From: Brevundimonas sp. Leaf363
Lineage (GTDB): Bacteria > Pseudomonadota > Alphaproteobacteria > Caulobacterales > Caulobacteraceae
Length of the DNA: 64,000 bases
Reading direction: 5' to 3'
NCBI RefSeq assembly: GCF_001424025.1
Contig: NZ_LMPZ01000002.1
Coordinates: forward strand, 418,714-482,713
The notes beneath the pieces are model-generated. The model was not told the origin of the DNA, did not search any database, and saw nothing but the letters and a program-made list of their open reading frames with translations. This document shows positions 7,632 through 16,503 of this stretch, piece by piece (the stretch's first letter is position 1; each line of letters opens with the position of its first letter). A program made the position numbers and the translations under genes.

Positions 7632-10256
7632 TTACCAATTGGGCGTCGCGTGGGCCGGACCGCGGAAGACGGCGTTCAGGAACAGCGGCTTCTCGGCCTC
7701 CAGATAGCCGCGCAGGGTGACGTTCTGGGTGAAGGCGACGACCAGGCCGCGGCCCAGGCTGTTGGTCATGGCGATGGGTTTGAAGGCCAGCTGGCGGCGG
7801 TTCTGATCCCACAGTTGACCGGACGCCAGCAGATCGTCGGCGCCCAGCAGGCGCACCACGTTCTCGCCTTCGCCGCGCTTTAGCGGGCTGTATATGTCGC
7901 CGCCGCCGACCAGCACGGTCAGCTCCGACGGCAGGCCGGCGGAGAGCCACTGGTCCGGGTCGACCGAGGCGCGTGCCAGGACGCCGGCCACGCTGTCGGG
8001 CGACCGCTCGCCGCCGGCGATGGCGGCGCGGTATTCAGCCTCGGAGGCGAAGGCGGCGTCAGCGTCGGCTTCCTCGCCCTCGGCCGCCACCTGCTCGCGG
8101 CGGGTGGCCAGCAAAGCGGCGTCGACCGCCATGCGCGTGCCGGTGCCGACGGTGATCAGGGTGCCGCCGTTCTCGACCCAGGTCTTGATGTTGGCCACGC
8201 CGCCGTCGCCCAGCACGCCCTTGTAGTTATAGCCCTCGGGGATGATTAGCACCTGATAGCGCGACAGGTCGGCGCTGCTGAGGGTCGACGTGCGGACGGC
8301 GGTGACGGGATAGCCCATCTCCTGCTCCAGAACCCAGCGGATGGACCCGGCGGACTCGGCTCTCGTCGGGCTGTCCCAGGCCATGGCCACGCGCGGCGCG
8401 CGGATGCGCACCACGTCGGCCGAGCCGAAGCTGGGACCTTGATCGACCCAGGAGGAGGCGATGCCGGTCGCGATCGCGCCGGTCTGCGCGGCCAGGCGCT
8501 GGACCGTCGCGGACAGATCGGCCGGGTTGCCGGCGCGGGGCAGGATCATCGTGCCGGACGGATAGGCGACGCCGGCCTGAACGAAGGGCTTGTCGGCCGA
8601 GCGGACATCAAGACCGGCGACGAGGGCGGCGGCGAGGAAGCGTGTGCCGCCCGTGCCCGGACGGACCAGGAAGCCATAGGCGGCGTCCGCATCGGCAACG
8701 GCGGCCGGACGGACCAGCTCGGGCCCACGCGCCTCGACCGCCACGCCGGGCGCGCCGTTGCAGCGGGTGCCGTCGACGCCGAACATCAGCGGCAGGGACC
8801 AGGCGGTGACATCATAGATTTCGTCGCCGAGGTTGTGACTGCGGCGACGCTCCTGCTCGGCCATGAAGGTCGGGTCCAGCGGCACGTCGCGGGTCAGCAG
8901 CACCTCGGCCATGCGGCGCTGGGGCTGAGCCAGGTTCACGACGTAGTCGCCGGCCTGGTAGCTGCGGCCACAGGCGCTGAAGGCGGCGCGGGCGCGGCCG
9001 ACCTCGATGCCCGACCGGACCAGCAGTCCCGCCAGCCGCTCCGTCGCCGCCGGATCGGCGCCGCGCGGCAGGATGTAGGCCCCGCGCTCGTTCAGGCCGT
9101 CCTGATGGAAGGCGTAGAAGTCGTTCAGCAGCCGGTCATGGCTGCGCGAGGCGGTCTCGACCGTCGCCAGGACGGCGGCGAAATGGTGCTTCACCGTGTC
9201 CAGATAGGTGAACTCCTCACCCGCCGAGGTGCGGGCGGCCAGGCCGCGCGCCGAGCCCTGCTCATAGGTCATGGAGACGGCGCCGAGGTAGCCGGGCCAG
9301 CCGTCGCCGTAGCCGGGATAGAAGGCGTCGTAGACCTTGCTGGTGAAATAGTCATAGCCGGCCTGGTCGAAGCGGGCGGCCGTGTTGCGTCCGAACATGG
9401 CGCGGTTGTCCAGCGTGCGCGGCCAGATCCAGGGGTTCAGCGGCTGGGCCTCGGGCGGGAAGAAGAAGGTCTCGTCGGTGCCCATCTCGTGAGCGTCCAC
9501 GACGACCTGGGGCCGCCAGTCGCGCACGGCGGCGGAATGCCCCTGCGTCTCCGGCTGGGTCTGGATGAACCAGTCGCGGTTCAGGTCGAAAAGGGCGTGG
9601 TTATAGCGGCCCGACGGCCAGGGCTCGTCCCGTTCAGCCGACAGTTCGTCGGGGTTGGGCGTGGGACCGCGGCCGGGGTTGAAGCTGTTCAGGAAACGCT
9701 CGCGGCCGTCCGGGTTCTGGGTCGGGATCAGGACGACAACGGTGTTCTGCAGATAGGCCTGCGTCGTCGCATCGCGCGCGGCCAGCAGGTGGCGGGCCAG
9801 GGCGATGGAGGCGTCGGCCGGGCTGATCTCATTGCCGTGGACCGAGAAGGCCAGCCAGACGATGACGGGCTGATCGGCGATGATGCCTTGAGCCTGCGCC
9901 GGGGTGGTGCGGCGCGGATCGGCCAAGGCGCGGGCGTTGGCCTTGATCTGGTCCAGCCGGGCGATGTTCCGGGCCGAGCCCAGCGCCACCCAGTAGGTCG
10001 GGCGTCCCTCGACCGTGCGGGCCATGTCGCCGATCGCGACCCGGTCCGGCGCGGCGGCGCGCAGAGCCTCGAAGTAGCGGCGAATGTCGGCCACGCGAGT
10101 GATGTCGGCGCCGGTTGGGTGGCCGACGACGCTCTCCAGGCTGGGGATGGCCGGATCATAGACGGCGCCGGCGACCAGCGGCGGGTCTTCGGCGAAGGCA
10201 GGACCGGCGGCCAGGCAAAGGACGGCGGCAAGGCCGCTGAACAGACGACGCAACAT
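7632..10256 (-). CDS. Secreted M14 family zinc metallopeptidase
   Basis: An 874-residue protein with a signal peptide (MLRRLFSGLAAVLCLAAGPAFA). The zinc site of the M14 carboxypeptidase fold is visible as H140-x-x-E143 (VHGNE) and H256 (VDAHEMG). Substrate-side motifs NPDGRERF (181-188) and NRDWF (226-230) are also present. The C-terminal third has a flavodoxin/glutamine-amidotransferase-like segment (YQVLIIPEGYNYKG, then KTWVENGGTLITVG), an arrangement seen in large bacterial M14 proteins. It probably acts on peptides in the periplasm or outside the cell. It has its own promoter region and no operon partner. The specificity, carboxypeptidase or other, cannot be told. Confidence 0.88.
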   Translation of the reverse strand: MLRRLFSGLAAVLCLAAGPAFAEDPPLVAGAVYDPAIPSLESVVGHPTGADITRVADIRRYFEALRAAAPDRVAIGDMARTVEGRPTYWVALGSARNIARLDQIKANARALADPRRTTPAQAQGIIADQPVIVWLAFSVHGNEISPADASIALARHLLAARDATTQAYLQNTVVVLIPTQNPDGRERFLNSFNPGRGPTPNPDELSAERDEPWPSGRYNHALFDLNRDWFIQTQPETQGHSAAVRDWRPQVVVDAHEMGTDETFFFPPEAQPLNPWIWPRTLDNRAMFGRNTAARFDQAGYDYFTSKVYDAFYPGYGDGWPGYLGAVSMTYEQGSARGLAARTSAGEEFTYLDTVKHHFAAVLATVETASRSHDRLLNDFYAFHQDGLNERGAYILPRGADPAATERLAGLLVRSGIEVGRARAAFSACGRSYQAGDYVVNLAQPQRRMAEVLLTRDVPLDPTFMAEQERRRSHNLGDEIYDVTAWSLPLMFGVDGTRCNGAPGVAVEARGPELVRPAAVADADAAYGFLVRPGTGGTRFLAAALVAGLDVRSADKPFVQAGVAYPSGTMILPRAGNPADLSATVQRLAAQTGAIATGIASSWVDQGPSFGSADVVRIRAPRVAMAWDSPTRAESAGSIRWVLEQEMGYPVTAVRTSTLSSADLSRYQVLIIPEGYNYKGVLGDGGVANIKTWVENGGTLITVGTGTRMAVDAALLATRREQVAAEGEEADADAAFASEAEYRAAIAGGERSPDSVAGVLARASVDPDQWLSAGLPSELTVLVGGGDIYSPLKRGEGENVVRLLGADDLLASGQLWDQNRRQLAFKPIAMTNSLGRGLVVAFTQNVTLRGYLEAEKPLFLNAVFRGPAHATPNW

Positions 10257-10357
10257 GATCCCCGATCCCCAAAGGCGAAGCTGTGGCAGTCATAGCGTTC
10301 TGACGGCAAATGGGAATGGCGGCGAAGATCCTTCAGTCTGCCGCCCGGACCTCTTGG

Positions 10358-10499
10358 CTTTCGTCATCCCCCGACTCGATCGGGGGACAAGACGGCGCCG
10401 AAGGCGATCTTTGCATCGGTCACCGCTGATTAGTTTCGCGCTCCCGCGCGCCGCTTCGTCCCCCGGTCTCCGCTGCGCTTTGCCGGAGGATAACGAAAG
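10358..10499. repeat. Palindromic intergenic repeat related to family C
   Basis: Ends CTTTCGTCATCC (10358-10369) and GGATAACGAAAG (10488-10499) are inverted with one mismatch. The left end continues into a hairpin CCCCCGA-CTCGA-TCGGGGG with the same geometry as the arms of family C, but the interior is different. It occupies most of the 319-base gap between the divergent M14 peptidase and amylase genes. Nothing else was seen in that gap apart from the probable SD (GGAG) before the amylase start. Confidence 0.7.
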
Positions 10500-10575
10500 G
10501 ACGGGACGGGAACGGCCCCGCTTGACGCCGCCGCCTCACAGGTATGCCCTCCGGTCAGGGACGGAGAAGACGATC

Positions 10576-11988
10576 ATGACGCGAGGCGTATCGAGGCGGG
10601 GCGCGGGCGCCCTCTTGCTGGGCGGTCTGGCGGGCGCGGCGGCGACGCATGCCCAAGCCTCATCGACAATGCCGCAGCGCGAGGCGGAAGGGCTGTATGA
10701 GCCCAAGCCCGCCTCGACCGTGCGGCATCCGGAGTGGTCGAAGTCGGCGGTGCTGTATCAGCTGAACACCCGCCAGTTCACGCCGGAGGGGACGTTCCGC
10801 GCAGCGCAGAACCAATTGCCCCGGCTGAAGGCGCTGGGCGTCGACATCGTCTGGCTGATGCCGATCCAGCCGATCGGGGAGGTGAACCGCAAGGGGACGC
10901 TGGGCAGTCCCTATTCGGTGCGCGACTATCTGGCGGTGAACCCCGAATTCGGGACGATGGCGGACCTGAAGGCCTTCGTCGCGGCCGCCCATGCGCAGGG
11001 CCTTCACGTCATCCTGGACTGGGTGGCCAACCACACCAGCTGGGACAACGCCCTGACCGTCCAGCATCCCGACTGGTACGAGCGCGATCTGGACGGCCAT
11101 TTCCGACCGACGCCTTGGTGGGACTGGTCCGACATCATCAACCTGAACTACGGCCACGCGGACCTGCGCCGCTACATGACCGAGGCGATGATGTTCTGGG
11201 TGCGCGAGGCAGATATCGACGGCTTCCGCTGCGACGTCGCCGGCTTCGTGCCGATCGACTTCTGGGAGACCGCGCGGGCGCAGCTGGAGACGATCAAGCC
11301 GGTCTTCATGCTGGGCGAGTGGGAGATGCGCGACCCGCACCGCGCCGCCTTCGATGCGACCTATGCCTGGAGCTGGACGGAGGCGATGGCCAAGATCGCC
11401 AAGGGTCAGGCCGACGTGAACGCCCTGTTCGTCTATTACTCCTGGAACGAGAGCGCCTATCCGCGCGACGCGATGCGGATGACCTACACCTCCAACCACG
11501 ACCAGAACGCGTGGGAGTCGACGGAGTACGAGCGGTACGGACCCGCGCGCGAGGCGGCGGCGGTGCTGAGCGTCGTGGGGGAGGGCATCCCCATGATCTA
11601 CAACGGCCAGGAAGCCGGCAACACGCGCCGGCTGCAGTTCTTCGAGAAGGACCCGATCGTCTGGAAGGACGACGAACAGGGCGACCTGTTCCGGCGCCTG
11701 TTCGCCCTGAAGCACGCCCATCCGGCGCTGTGGAACGGAGCGTGGGGCGGCCGGATGCACGCGGTGGTCAACTCGGCGCCCGGCAAGGTGCTGAGCTTCT
11801 TCCGGCGGGTGGAGGGGGACACGGTGTTCGCGGCGCTGAACCTGTCGGGCGAGCCTCAGACGGCGACGTTCATGGGCGCGCATCACCATGGGGCGTACCG
11901 GGATGCTTTCAGCGGTGAGGCGGTGACGGTGGATAGCGCGACGCGCTTCGAGATGGCGCCGTGGAGCTGGCGTGTGCTGGCGACCTGA
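10576..11988 (+). CDS. GH13 alpha-amylase family glycosidase, exported
   Basis: A 470-residue alpha-glucan-active enzyme. The N-terminus MTRGVSRRGAGALLLGGLAG has a twin arginine before a hydrophobic stretch, suggesting Tat or Sec export. Conserved GH13 regions follow: ILDWVANH (region I, D148), GFRCDVAG with nucleophile D220, LGEWE with acid/base E248, and TSNHDQN with H308 and D309. A C-terminal beta domain (KVLSFFRRVEGDTVFAALN) completes the fold. It probably acts on malto-oligosaccharides in the periplasm. The ATG at 10576 is preceded by GGAG. It is followed after 10 bases by repeat 11999-12164, and no maltose transport genes are adjacent. Confidence 0.9.
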   Translation: MTRGVSRRGAGALLLGGLAGAAATHAQASSTMPQREAEGLYEPKPASTVRHPEWSKSAVLYQLNTRQFTPEGTFRAAQNQLPRLKALGVDIVWLMPIQPIGEVNRKGTLGSPYSVRDYLAVNPEFGTMADLKAFVAAAHAQGLHVILDWVANHTSWDNALTVQHPDWYERDLDGHFRPTPWWDWSDIINLNYGHADLRRYMTEAMMFWVREADIDGFRCDVAGFVPIDFWETARAQLETIKPVFMLGEWEMRDPHRAAFDATYAWSWTEAMAKIAKGQADVNALFVYYSWNESAYPRDAMRMTYTSNHDQNAWESTEYERYGPAREAAAVLSVVGEGIPMIYNGQEAGNTRRLQFFEKDPIVWKDDEQGDLFRRLFALKHAHPALWNGAWGGRMHAVVNSAPGKVLSFFRRVEGDTVFAALNLSGEPQTATFMGAHHHGAYRDAFSGEAVTVDSATRFEMAPWSWRVLAT

Positions 11989-11998
11989 ACGGGGTCTT

Positions 11999-12164
11999 CC
12001 CTCTCCCAGAGGGAGAGGGCTTGAGCGCACGGCGGCGATAGCCGTTGTCCTGGCGCGAAAGGGTGAGGGGGCCGCCTTCACCGGACAACGCGCACCCCTC
12101 ACCCTTTCGGCTTGGCCAATCGCTTCGCTCTTGGAGCCTCAAGCCCTCTCCCTTTGGGAGAGGG
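11999..12164. repeat. Palindromic intergenic repeat, family A, copy 2
   Basis: Outer 27-base arms at 11999-12025 and 12138-12164 are inverted with one mismatch. The interior closely matches the copy at 2370-2534, including the inner GAAAGGGTGAGGGG/CCCCTCACCCTTTC pair. It lies between the amylase gene and the Ada-like gene. Its right arm ends GGGAGAGGG, 11 bases before the Ada-like ATG, where a ribosome binding site would be. Confidence 0.9.
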
Positions 12165-12175
12165 ATCACGCATCT

Positions 12176-13336
12176 ATGTCCGAAAACCGCGAGACATCGC
12201 GTGCCCAACCCGCCATCTTCCCCCTCATGGAAACGGCCCCGACAGAGCTGGATCAGGACGCCTGCTACCGCGCGGTCGCCACCCGGGACGCCCGCTTCGA
12301 CGGGCGGTTCTTCGGCTGCGTGAAGACCACGGGCATCTACTGCCGTCCGGTCTGTCCGGCGCGGACGCCCAGGCGCGAGAACATGGTCTTCGTGGTCAGC
12401 GCGGCGGCCGCCGAGGACGCCGGGTTCCGCGCCTGCCTGCGCTGCCGGCCCGAGACGGCGCCCGACATGGGGGCCTGGCGCGGCACGTCCAACACCGTCA
12501 GCCGGGGCCTGGCTTTGATTGAGGCTGGGGCGCTGGATGGGGGCGACGTCGACGGGCTGGCCGCGCGGCTGGGCGTGGGGGAGCGGCAGTTGCGCCGCCT
12601 GTTCCGTCAGCATCTGGGGGCCGCGCCGGTCAGCGTGGCGCAGACGCGGCGGGTGCTGCTGGCCAAGGCGTTGATCCACGACAGTGATCTGTCGATGGCG
12701 GAGACGGCCCTAGCTTCAGGGTTTGGAAGCGTGCGGCGGTTCAACGAGACCTTCCAGGCCCTCTACGGCCGCCCGCCCTCGGCCCTGCGTCGGCGCGAGG
12801 CGAGGACGGACGAGGAGGGCGCTCGCCTGACCTTGCCGTTCCGGCCGCCCTTTGACTTCGACGACCTGCTGGCCCGGCTGAAGGCGCGCGGCGATGCGGT
12901 TGAGGGCGGTCGCTGGCGGCGGGAATTGATCCGAGAGGTCGATGGCGCCGAGGGTTCGGTTGCGGTCGAGCGTGGTGCGCGGGACGGACTGTCGGTCACG
13001 GTGGCGGCGGACGATCTAAGAGCGCTGCCCGGCGTGCTGGCGCGGGTGCGGCGGGTGTTCGATTTGTCGGCGGACCCGGAGGCCATCGCGCGGGACCTGT
13101 CGGCTGATCTGGTGCTGAATCCGCTGGTCGAGGCGCGGCCCGGCTTGCGTCTGGCCGGCGAATGGATCGACGGGGGCGAGACGGCGCCCAGCGACCGATT
13201 GCCCGACGATTTTCCATCTCATTTGCTGCCCCGCGCCGAGCGGTGGCGGCCCTGGCGAGCCTACGCCCTGGCCCATCTGGTCGCCGGCGGCGTGACGCTG
13301 AACACTCTGGAGACCCGACATGACCAAGCCGCGTGA
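12176..13336 (+). CDS. Ada/AraC/AlkA_N fusion lacking the HhH-GPD glycosylase core
   Basis: The 386-residue protein has three recognisable parts. Residues 28-98 are the Ada zinc/methyl-acceptor domain with Cys56, Cys60, Cys87 and Cys90 in YCRPVCP and CLRCRPE. Residues 105-205 hold an AraC-type helix-turn-helix. Residues 216-325 are the N-terminal domain of AlkA glycosylases (LTLPFRPPFDFDDLL to RPGLRLAGEW). In full-length relatives an HhH-GPD domain of roughly 140 residues follows. Here only about 18 residues (331-348) separate LAGEW from the C-terminal tail LLPRAERWRPWRAY. The frame is intact, so this looks like an internal deletion. It may still be a methyl-phosphotriester-sensing activator of the overlapping ogt. 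An ATG at 12227 is an alternative start. Confidence 0.8.
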   Translation: MSENRETSRAQPAIFPLMETAPTELDQDACYRAVATRDARFDGRFFGCVKTTGIYCRPVCPARTPRRENMVFVVSAAAAEDAGFRACLRCRPETAPDMGAWRGTSNTVSRGLALIEAGALDGGDVDGLAARLGVGERQLRRLFRQHLGAAPVSVAQTRRVLLAKALIHDSDLSMAETALASGFGSVRRFNETFQALYGRPPSALRRREARTDEEGARLTLPFRPPFDFDDLLARLKARGDAVEGGRWRRELIREVDGAEGSVAVERGARDGLSVTVAADDLRALPGVLARVRRVFDLSADPEAIARDLSADLVLNPLVEARPGLRLAGEWIDGGETAPSDRLPDDFPSHLLPRAERWRPWRAYALAHLVAGGVTLNTLETRHDQAA

Positions 13337-13850
13337 GCCGCTGAGCCTGACGCTGGACCGCATCGACAGCCCGGTGGGCGAGGTGCTGCTGGTCGTGGAC
13401 GCCGAGGGCGCCGTGCGGGCGCTGGACTTCGCCGACTATGAGGACCGGATGCATCGGCTGCTGGCGCGGCACTACGGCGCCTACAGCCTGACCGATGGGC
13501 AAGCGCCGGCCGCGGTGCGCGCGGCGGTGGCGGCCTATTTCGCCGGTGATCCCACGGCGCTGGACGGGCTGGTCGTCAAGACCGGCGGCACCGACTTCCA
13601 GCGCGAGGTCTGGGCCGCGTTGCGCGCCATTCCGGCGGGAGAGACGCGCAGCTATGGCCAGCTGGCCAGCGCGATCGGACGGCCCAAGGCAGTGCGGGCG
13701 GTGGGTCTGGCCAACGGTCAGAACCCCGTTGGCGTCATCGTGCCGTGCCACCGGGTGATCGGGGCCAACGGCACGCTGACGGGCTATGCCGGCGGGGTGG
13801 AGCGCAAGCGCTGGCTGCTGGACATGGAGCGGGGCGTCAGCGCGCGCTGA
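13320..13850 (+). CDS. ogt: Methylated-DNA--protein-cysteine methyltransferase
   Basis: This 176-residue suicide enzyme transfers the methyl group from O6-methylguanine in DNA to its own cysteine. The acceptor motif is IVPCHRVIGANG, and SYGQLASAIGRPKAVRAVG forms the DNA-binding helix region. Its ATG lies 17 bases inside the end of the Ada-like gene, with TGGAG upstream, so the two are translationally linked as an alkylation-response operon. The 3' end overlaps the convergent MFS gene by 14 bases. Confidence 0.94.
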   Translation: MTKPREPLSLTLDRIDSPVGEVLLVVDAEGAVRALDFADYEDRMHRLLARHYGAYSLTDGQAPAAVRAAVAAYFAGDPTALDGLVVKTGGTDFQREVWAALRAIPAGETRSYGQLASAIGRPKAVRAVGLANGQNPVGVIVPCHRVIGANGTLTGYAGGVERKRWLLDMERGVSAR

Positions 13851-15153
13851 GGTCGCTTTCCACGGCTTCGAGGCTGCGGCCGCGCGTTTCGGGGAACCAG
13901 CGCCAGACCACGACGACCTGCACCGCCATGACGACGGCGAACAGCCAGAAGGGCAGGGCCAGGGTCTGCGCCGCCACAATGGGGTAGGCGAAGGCGATGA
14001 CGGCGTTCAGGCCCCAGTGGGTCGCGCTGCCGATCGCCTGGCCGCGCGCTCGTACGGCGGTGGGGAAGATCTCGGACAGATAGACCCAGATCACCGCGCC
14101 CTGCGACACGGCGAAGAAGCCGATGAAGACAACGAGGCACGGCAGCAGCAGCGAACGGTCCAGACCGAAGGAATAGATGGACGCCGTCGCCGCGAGGGCT
14201 GCCGCACAGCCCACCCCGCCGATCATCAAGAGCGGCTTCCTCCCCAGGGTGTCGATCAGGGTCAGGGCCAGGAGGGTGGCCAGAAGGTTGGCCGCGCCGA
14301 TGGCCACGGACTGCAGGTCGGACGAGACCTGATCGAAGCCGGCGGCGGCGAAGATGTCGCCCAGATAGTAGAGGATCGCGTTGATCCCCGAGAACTGGTT
14401 GAAGGCGGCGATGCCGACGGCCAGCAGGATGGGCGTGCGGTGACGGCTCCAGCTGAGCTTGCCCTCGCCCACGGGCGCGGCGGCCCACTCGGCCAGGACG
14501 GTCTTGGGATCACCCATGCCGAGGCGGTCGATTGCGACCTCGGCCTCCTCTGTGCGGCCGACGCGGGCCAGCCAGCGGGGGCTCTGCGGCGCCTTCATCA
14601 GCACCAGCCAGAAGACCACGGCCGGAACCACGGCGACGGCCAGCTTGGCGCGCCAGGCCATGTCGCCGTCCACCAACTGGCCGACCACGAAGTTGGACAG
14701 GTAGGCCGCCAGGATGCCGATGACGATGTTCATTTGGAACAGGGCGACCAGCCGGCCGCGCCGCTCCGCCGGACTGATCTCGGCGATATAGACGGGCGCC
14801 AGGACCGAGGAGGCGCCGATGGCCAGGCCGGTCACGAACCGCGCGGCGAACAACGACCACAGGTCCCAGCTGACCGCCGAGACCAGCGACGACGCCAGAT
14901 AGAGGATGGCGATCCACATCAGGACCGTACGGCTGCCGTAACGGTCGCCGGGCGCGCCGGCGAAGATCGAGCCGATCAGGGTGCCGAACAGGGCGGCCGA
15001 AACCGCCAGGCCCAGCCCCGCCGCATCCAGCCCGAACGTCGCCCGCAGCCCTTGCGTCGCCCCGGCGATGACCGCCGTGTCGAAACCGAACAGCAGCCCC
15101 GCCAGGCTGGCGGCCACGGCGGCGGCCAGGCCGGCGCCCTTCATCGAACTCAT
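13837..15153 (-). CDS. Sugar porter family MFS transporter
   Basis: A 438-residue inner-membrane protein with about twelve hydrophobic segments. Sugar-porter signatures are visible: GLLFGFDTAVIAGA in helix 1, PAERRGR after helix 4, APQSPRWL before the central loop, NQFSGINAILYYLGDIF in helix 7 and WFPETRGRSLE at the end. The ATG at 15153 has a GGGGGAG upstream. It probably imports a hexose or similar sugar by proton symport; the exact substrate is not visible. It diverges from nadA, about 124 bases away. Confidence 0.9.
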   Translation of the reverse strand: MSSMKGAGLAAAVAASLAGLLFGFDTAVIAGATQGLRATFGLDAAGLGLAVSAALFGTLIGSIFAGAPGDRYGSRTVLMWIAILYLASSLVSAVSWDLWSLFAARFVTGLAIGASSVLAPVYIAEISPAERRGRLVALFQMNIVIGILAAYLSNFVVGQLVDGDMAWRAKLAVAVVPAVVFWLVLMKAPQSPRWLARVGRTEEAEVAIDRLGMGDPKTVLAEWAAAPVGEGKLSWSRHRTPILLAVGIAAFNQFSGINAILYYLGDIFAAAGFDQVSSDLQSVAIGAANLLATLLALTLIDTLGRKPLLMIGGVGCAAALAATASIYSFGLDRSLLLPCLVVFIGFFAVSQGAVIWVYLSEIFPTAVRARGQAIGSATHWGLNAVIAFAYPIVAAQTLALPFWLFAVVMAVQVVVVWRWFPETRGRSLEAVESDLSAR

Positions 15154-15234
15154 CTCGCTCCCCCTCGTTTGAGTTGAGCTTGGCCGCGACGAGGACGCCT
15201 TGCAATCCTCCGGCATCGGCCTACATTGCACCTG

Positions 15235-15257
15235 CTTATGCTAACTCTGAGCATAAG
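15235..15257. promoter_or_regulatory. Inverted-repeat operator upstream of the nad operon
   Basis: Perfect 8-base arms CTTATGCT (15235-15242) and AGCATAAG (15250-15257) are separated by 7 bases and lie 20 bases before the nadA start. Promoter-like hexamers TTGCAA (15200-15205) and TACATT (15222-15227) lie just upstream. From memory, the motif resembles TATGCT...AGCATA sites described for the NadQ regulator of alphaproteobacterial NAD genes. The identity of the repressor is inference. Confidence 0.7.
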
Positions 15258-15277
15258 GGTCTCTGGAGGAGGCGGAT

Positions 15278-16354
15278 ATGGCGGACGGGTTTGGACTGTC
15301 GGCGGTGGTCGAGCGCGAGACGGCGGGTGTCTGGGACAAGATCCGGCACCAGGTGACGCCGCTGGAGTGGCCGCAGAAGGCCGAGCTGATCGCCGAGATC
15401 AACCAGCTGAAGCGCGAGCGCGACGCCGTCATCCTGGCCCACAACTATATGACGCCGGACATCTTTCACGGCGTGGGCGACTATGTCGGCGACAGCCTGG
15501 GGCTGGCGCGCGAGGCCGCGCGGTCCAGCGCCAAGGTGATCGTCCAGGCGGGCGTGCACTTCATGGCCGAGACGTCCAAGATCCTGAGCCCGGACAAGAC
15601 CGTCCTGATCCCCGACCTGGGCGCCGGCTGCTCGCTGGCGTCATCGATCACGGGGGCCGACGTGCGGCTTATCAAGGCGCGTTATCCGGGCCTGCCGGTC
15701 GTCACCTATGTGAACACCACCGCCGACGTGAAGGCCGAGACCGACATCTGCTGCACCAGCGCCAACGCCGTTCAGGTGGTGGAATGGGCGGCCAGGGAAT
15801 GGGGCGTCGACAAGGTCATCCTGATCCCCGACGAATTCCTGGCGCGCAACGTGGCGGCCCAGACCGACATCAAGATCGTGGCCTGGCAGGGTCGCTGCAT
15901 CGTGCACGAGCGCTTCACCGGCGAGGACATCGCGGAGATGCGCATCGCCTATCCGGGCGCCGAGATCCTGGCCCACCCGGAGTGCCCGGAAGACGTGCTG
16001 GCCGCCGCCGATTTCGCCGGCTCGACCGCCGCCATGACCGACTACGTCGAGGCCAACAAGCCCAAGCAGGTGGTGCTGATCACCGAGTGCTCGATGGCGT
16101 CGAACATCAAGGGCGACGTGCCAGAGGTCGACTTCATCGGCCCGTGCAACATGTGCCCCTACATGAAGATGATCACCCTTGAGAACATCCGCGACAGCCT
16201 GCGGGACATGACCTTCGAGGTGACGGTGCCGGCGGAGATCGCCGAGCGCGGGCGGCTGGCGGTGCAGCGCATGATCGACCTGCCGCCGCCGCAGATCCCG
16301 GCGCGCTACGACCTGGTGAAGGCGAAGCATCATGTGGCGGTGGAGCTGATCTGA
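15278..16354 (+). CDS. nadA: Quinolinate synthase
   Basis: This 358-residue enzyme condenses iminoaspartate with dihydroxyacetone phosphate to quinolinate, using an oxygen-sensitive [4Fe-4S] cluster. Candidate cluster cysteines are in TDICCTSANAV, AHPECPED and IGPCNMCPYM, matching the three conserved positions of the family. The ATG follows a GGAGGAGGCGG stretch. It is the first gene of an operon whose next four genes all overlap their predecessor. It works with nadB (makes iminoaspartate) and nadC (uses quinolinate). Confidence 0.96.
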   Translation: MADGFGLSAVVERETAGVWDKIRHQVTPLEWPQKAELIAEINQLKRERDAVILAHNYMTPDIFHGVGDYVGDSLGLAREAARSSAKVIVQAGVHFMAETSKILSPDKTVLIPDLGAGCSLASSITGADVRLIKARYPGLPVVTYVNTTADVKAETDICCTSANAVQVVEWAAREWGVDKVILIPDEFLARNVAAQTDIKIVAWQGRCIVHERFTGEDIAEMRIAYPGAEILAHPECPEDVLAAADFAGSTAAMTDYVEANKPKQVVLITECSMASNIKGDVPEVDFIGPCNMCPYMKMITLENIRDSLRDMTFEVTVPAEIAERGRLAVQRMIDLPPPQIPARYDLVKAKHHVAVELI

Positions 16355-16503
16355 TGCACTATGTGTCCAAGGTGCGGATGCGGCCGGCGGCGGTGTTGCT
16401 GACGCCGTCGGAGCCGATCCATGAGCGGGCGCGGCCGAGCTGGGCGGCGCGGCTGATGCTTGCGATGCTGGGTCTGACGCCGCCGAAGGGCGAGGCGTCG
16501 TGA
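16354..16503 (+). CDS. 49-residue ORF inside the nad operon
   Basis: The ATG at 16354 overlaps the nadA stop (TGATG) and the TGA at 16501-16503 overlaps the GTG start of the protease gene. The predicted peptide begins MHYVSKVRMRPAAVLLTPSE and ends LTPPKGEAS. It is basic, with one weakly hydrophobic stretch (AARLMLAMLGL) and no recognised domain. The exact start/stop couplings on both sides are the main reason to call it a gene. It may alternatively act only as a coupling device for the protease gene. Confidence 0.6.
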   Translation: MHYVSKVRMRPAAVLLTPSEPIHERARPSWAARLMLAMLGLTPPKGEAS

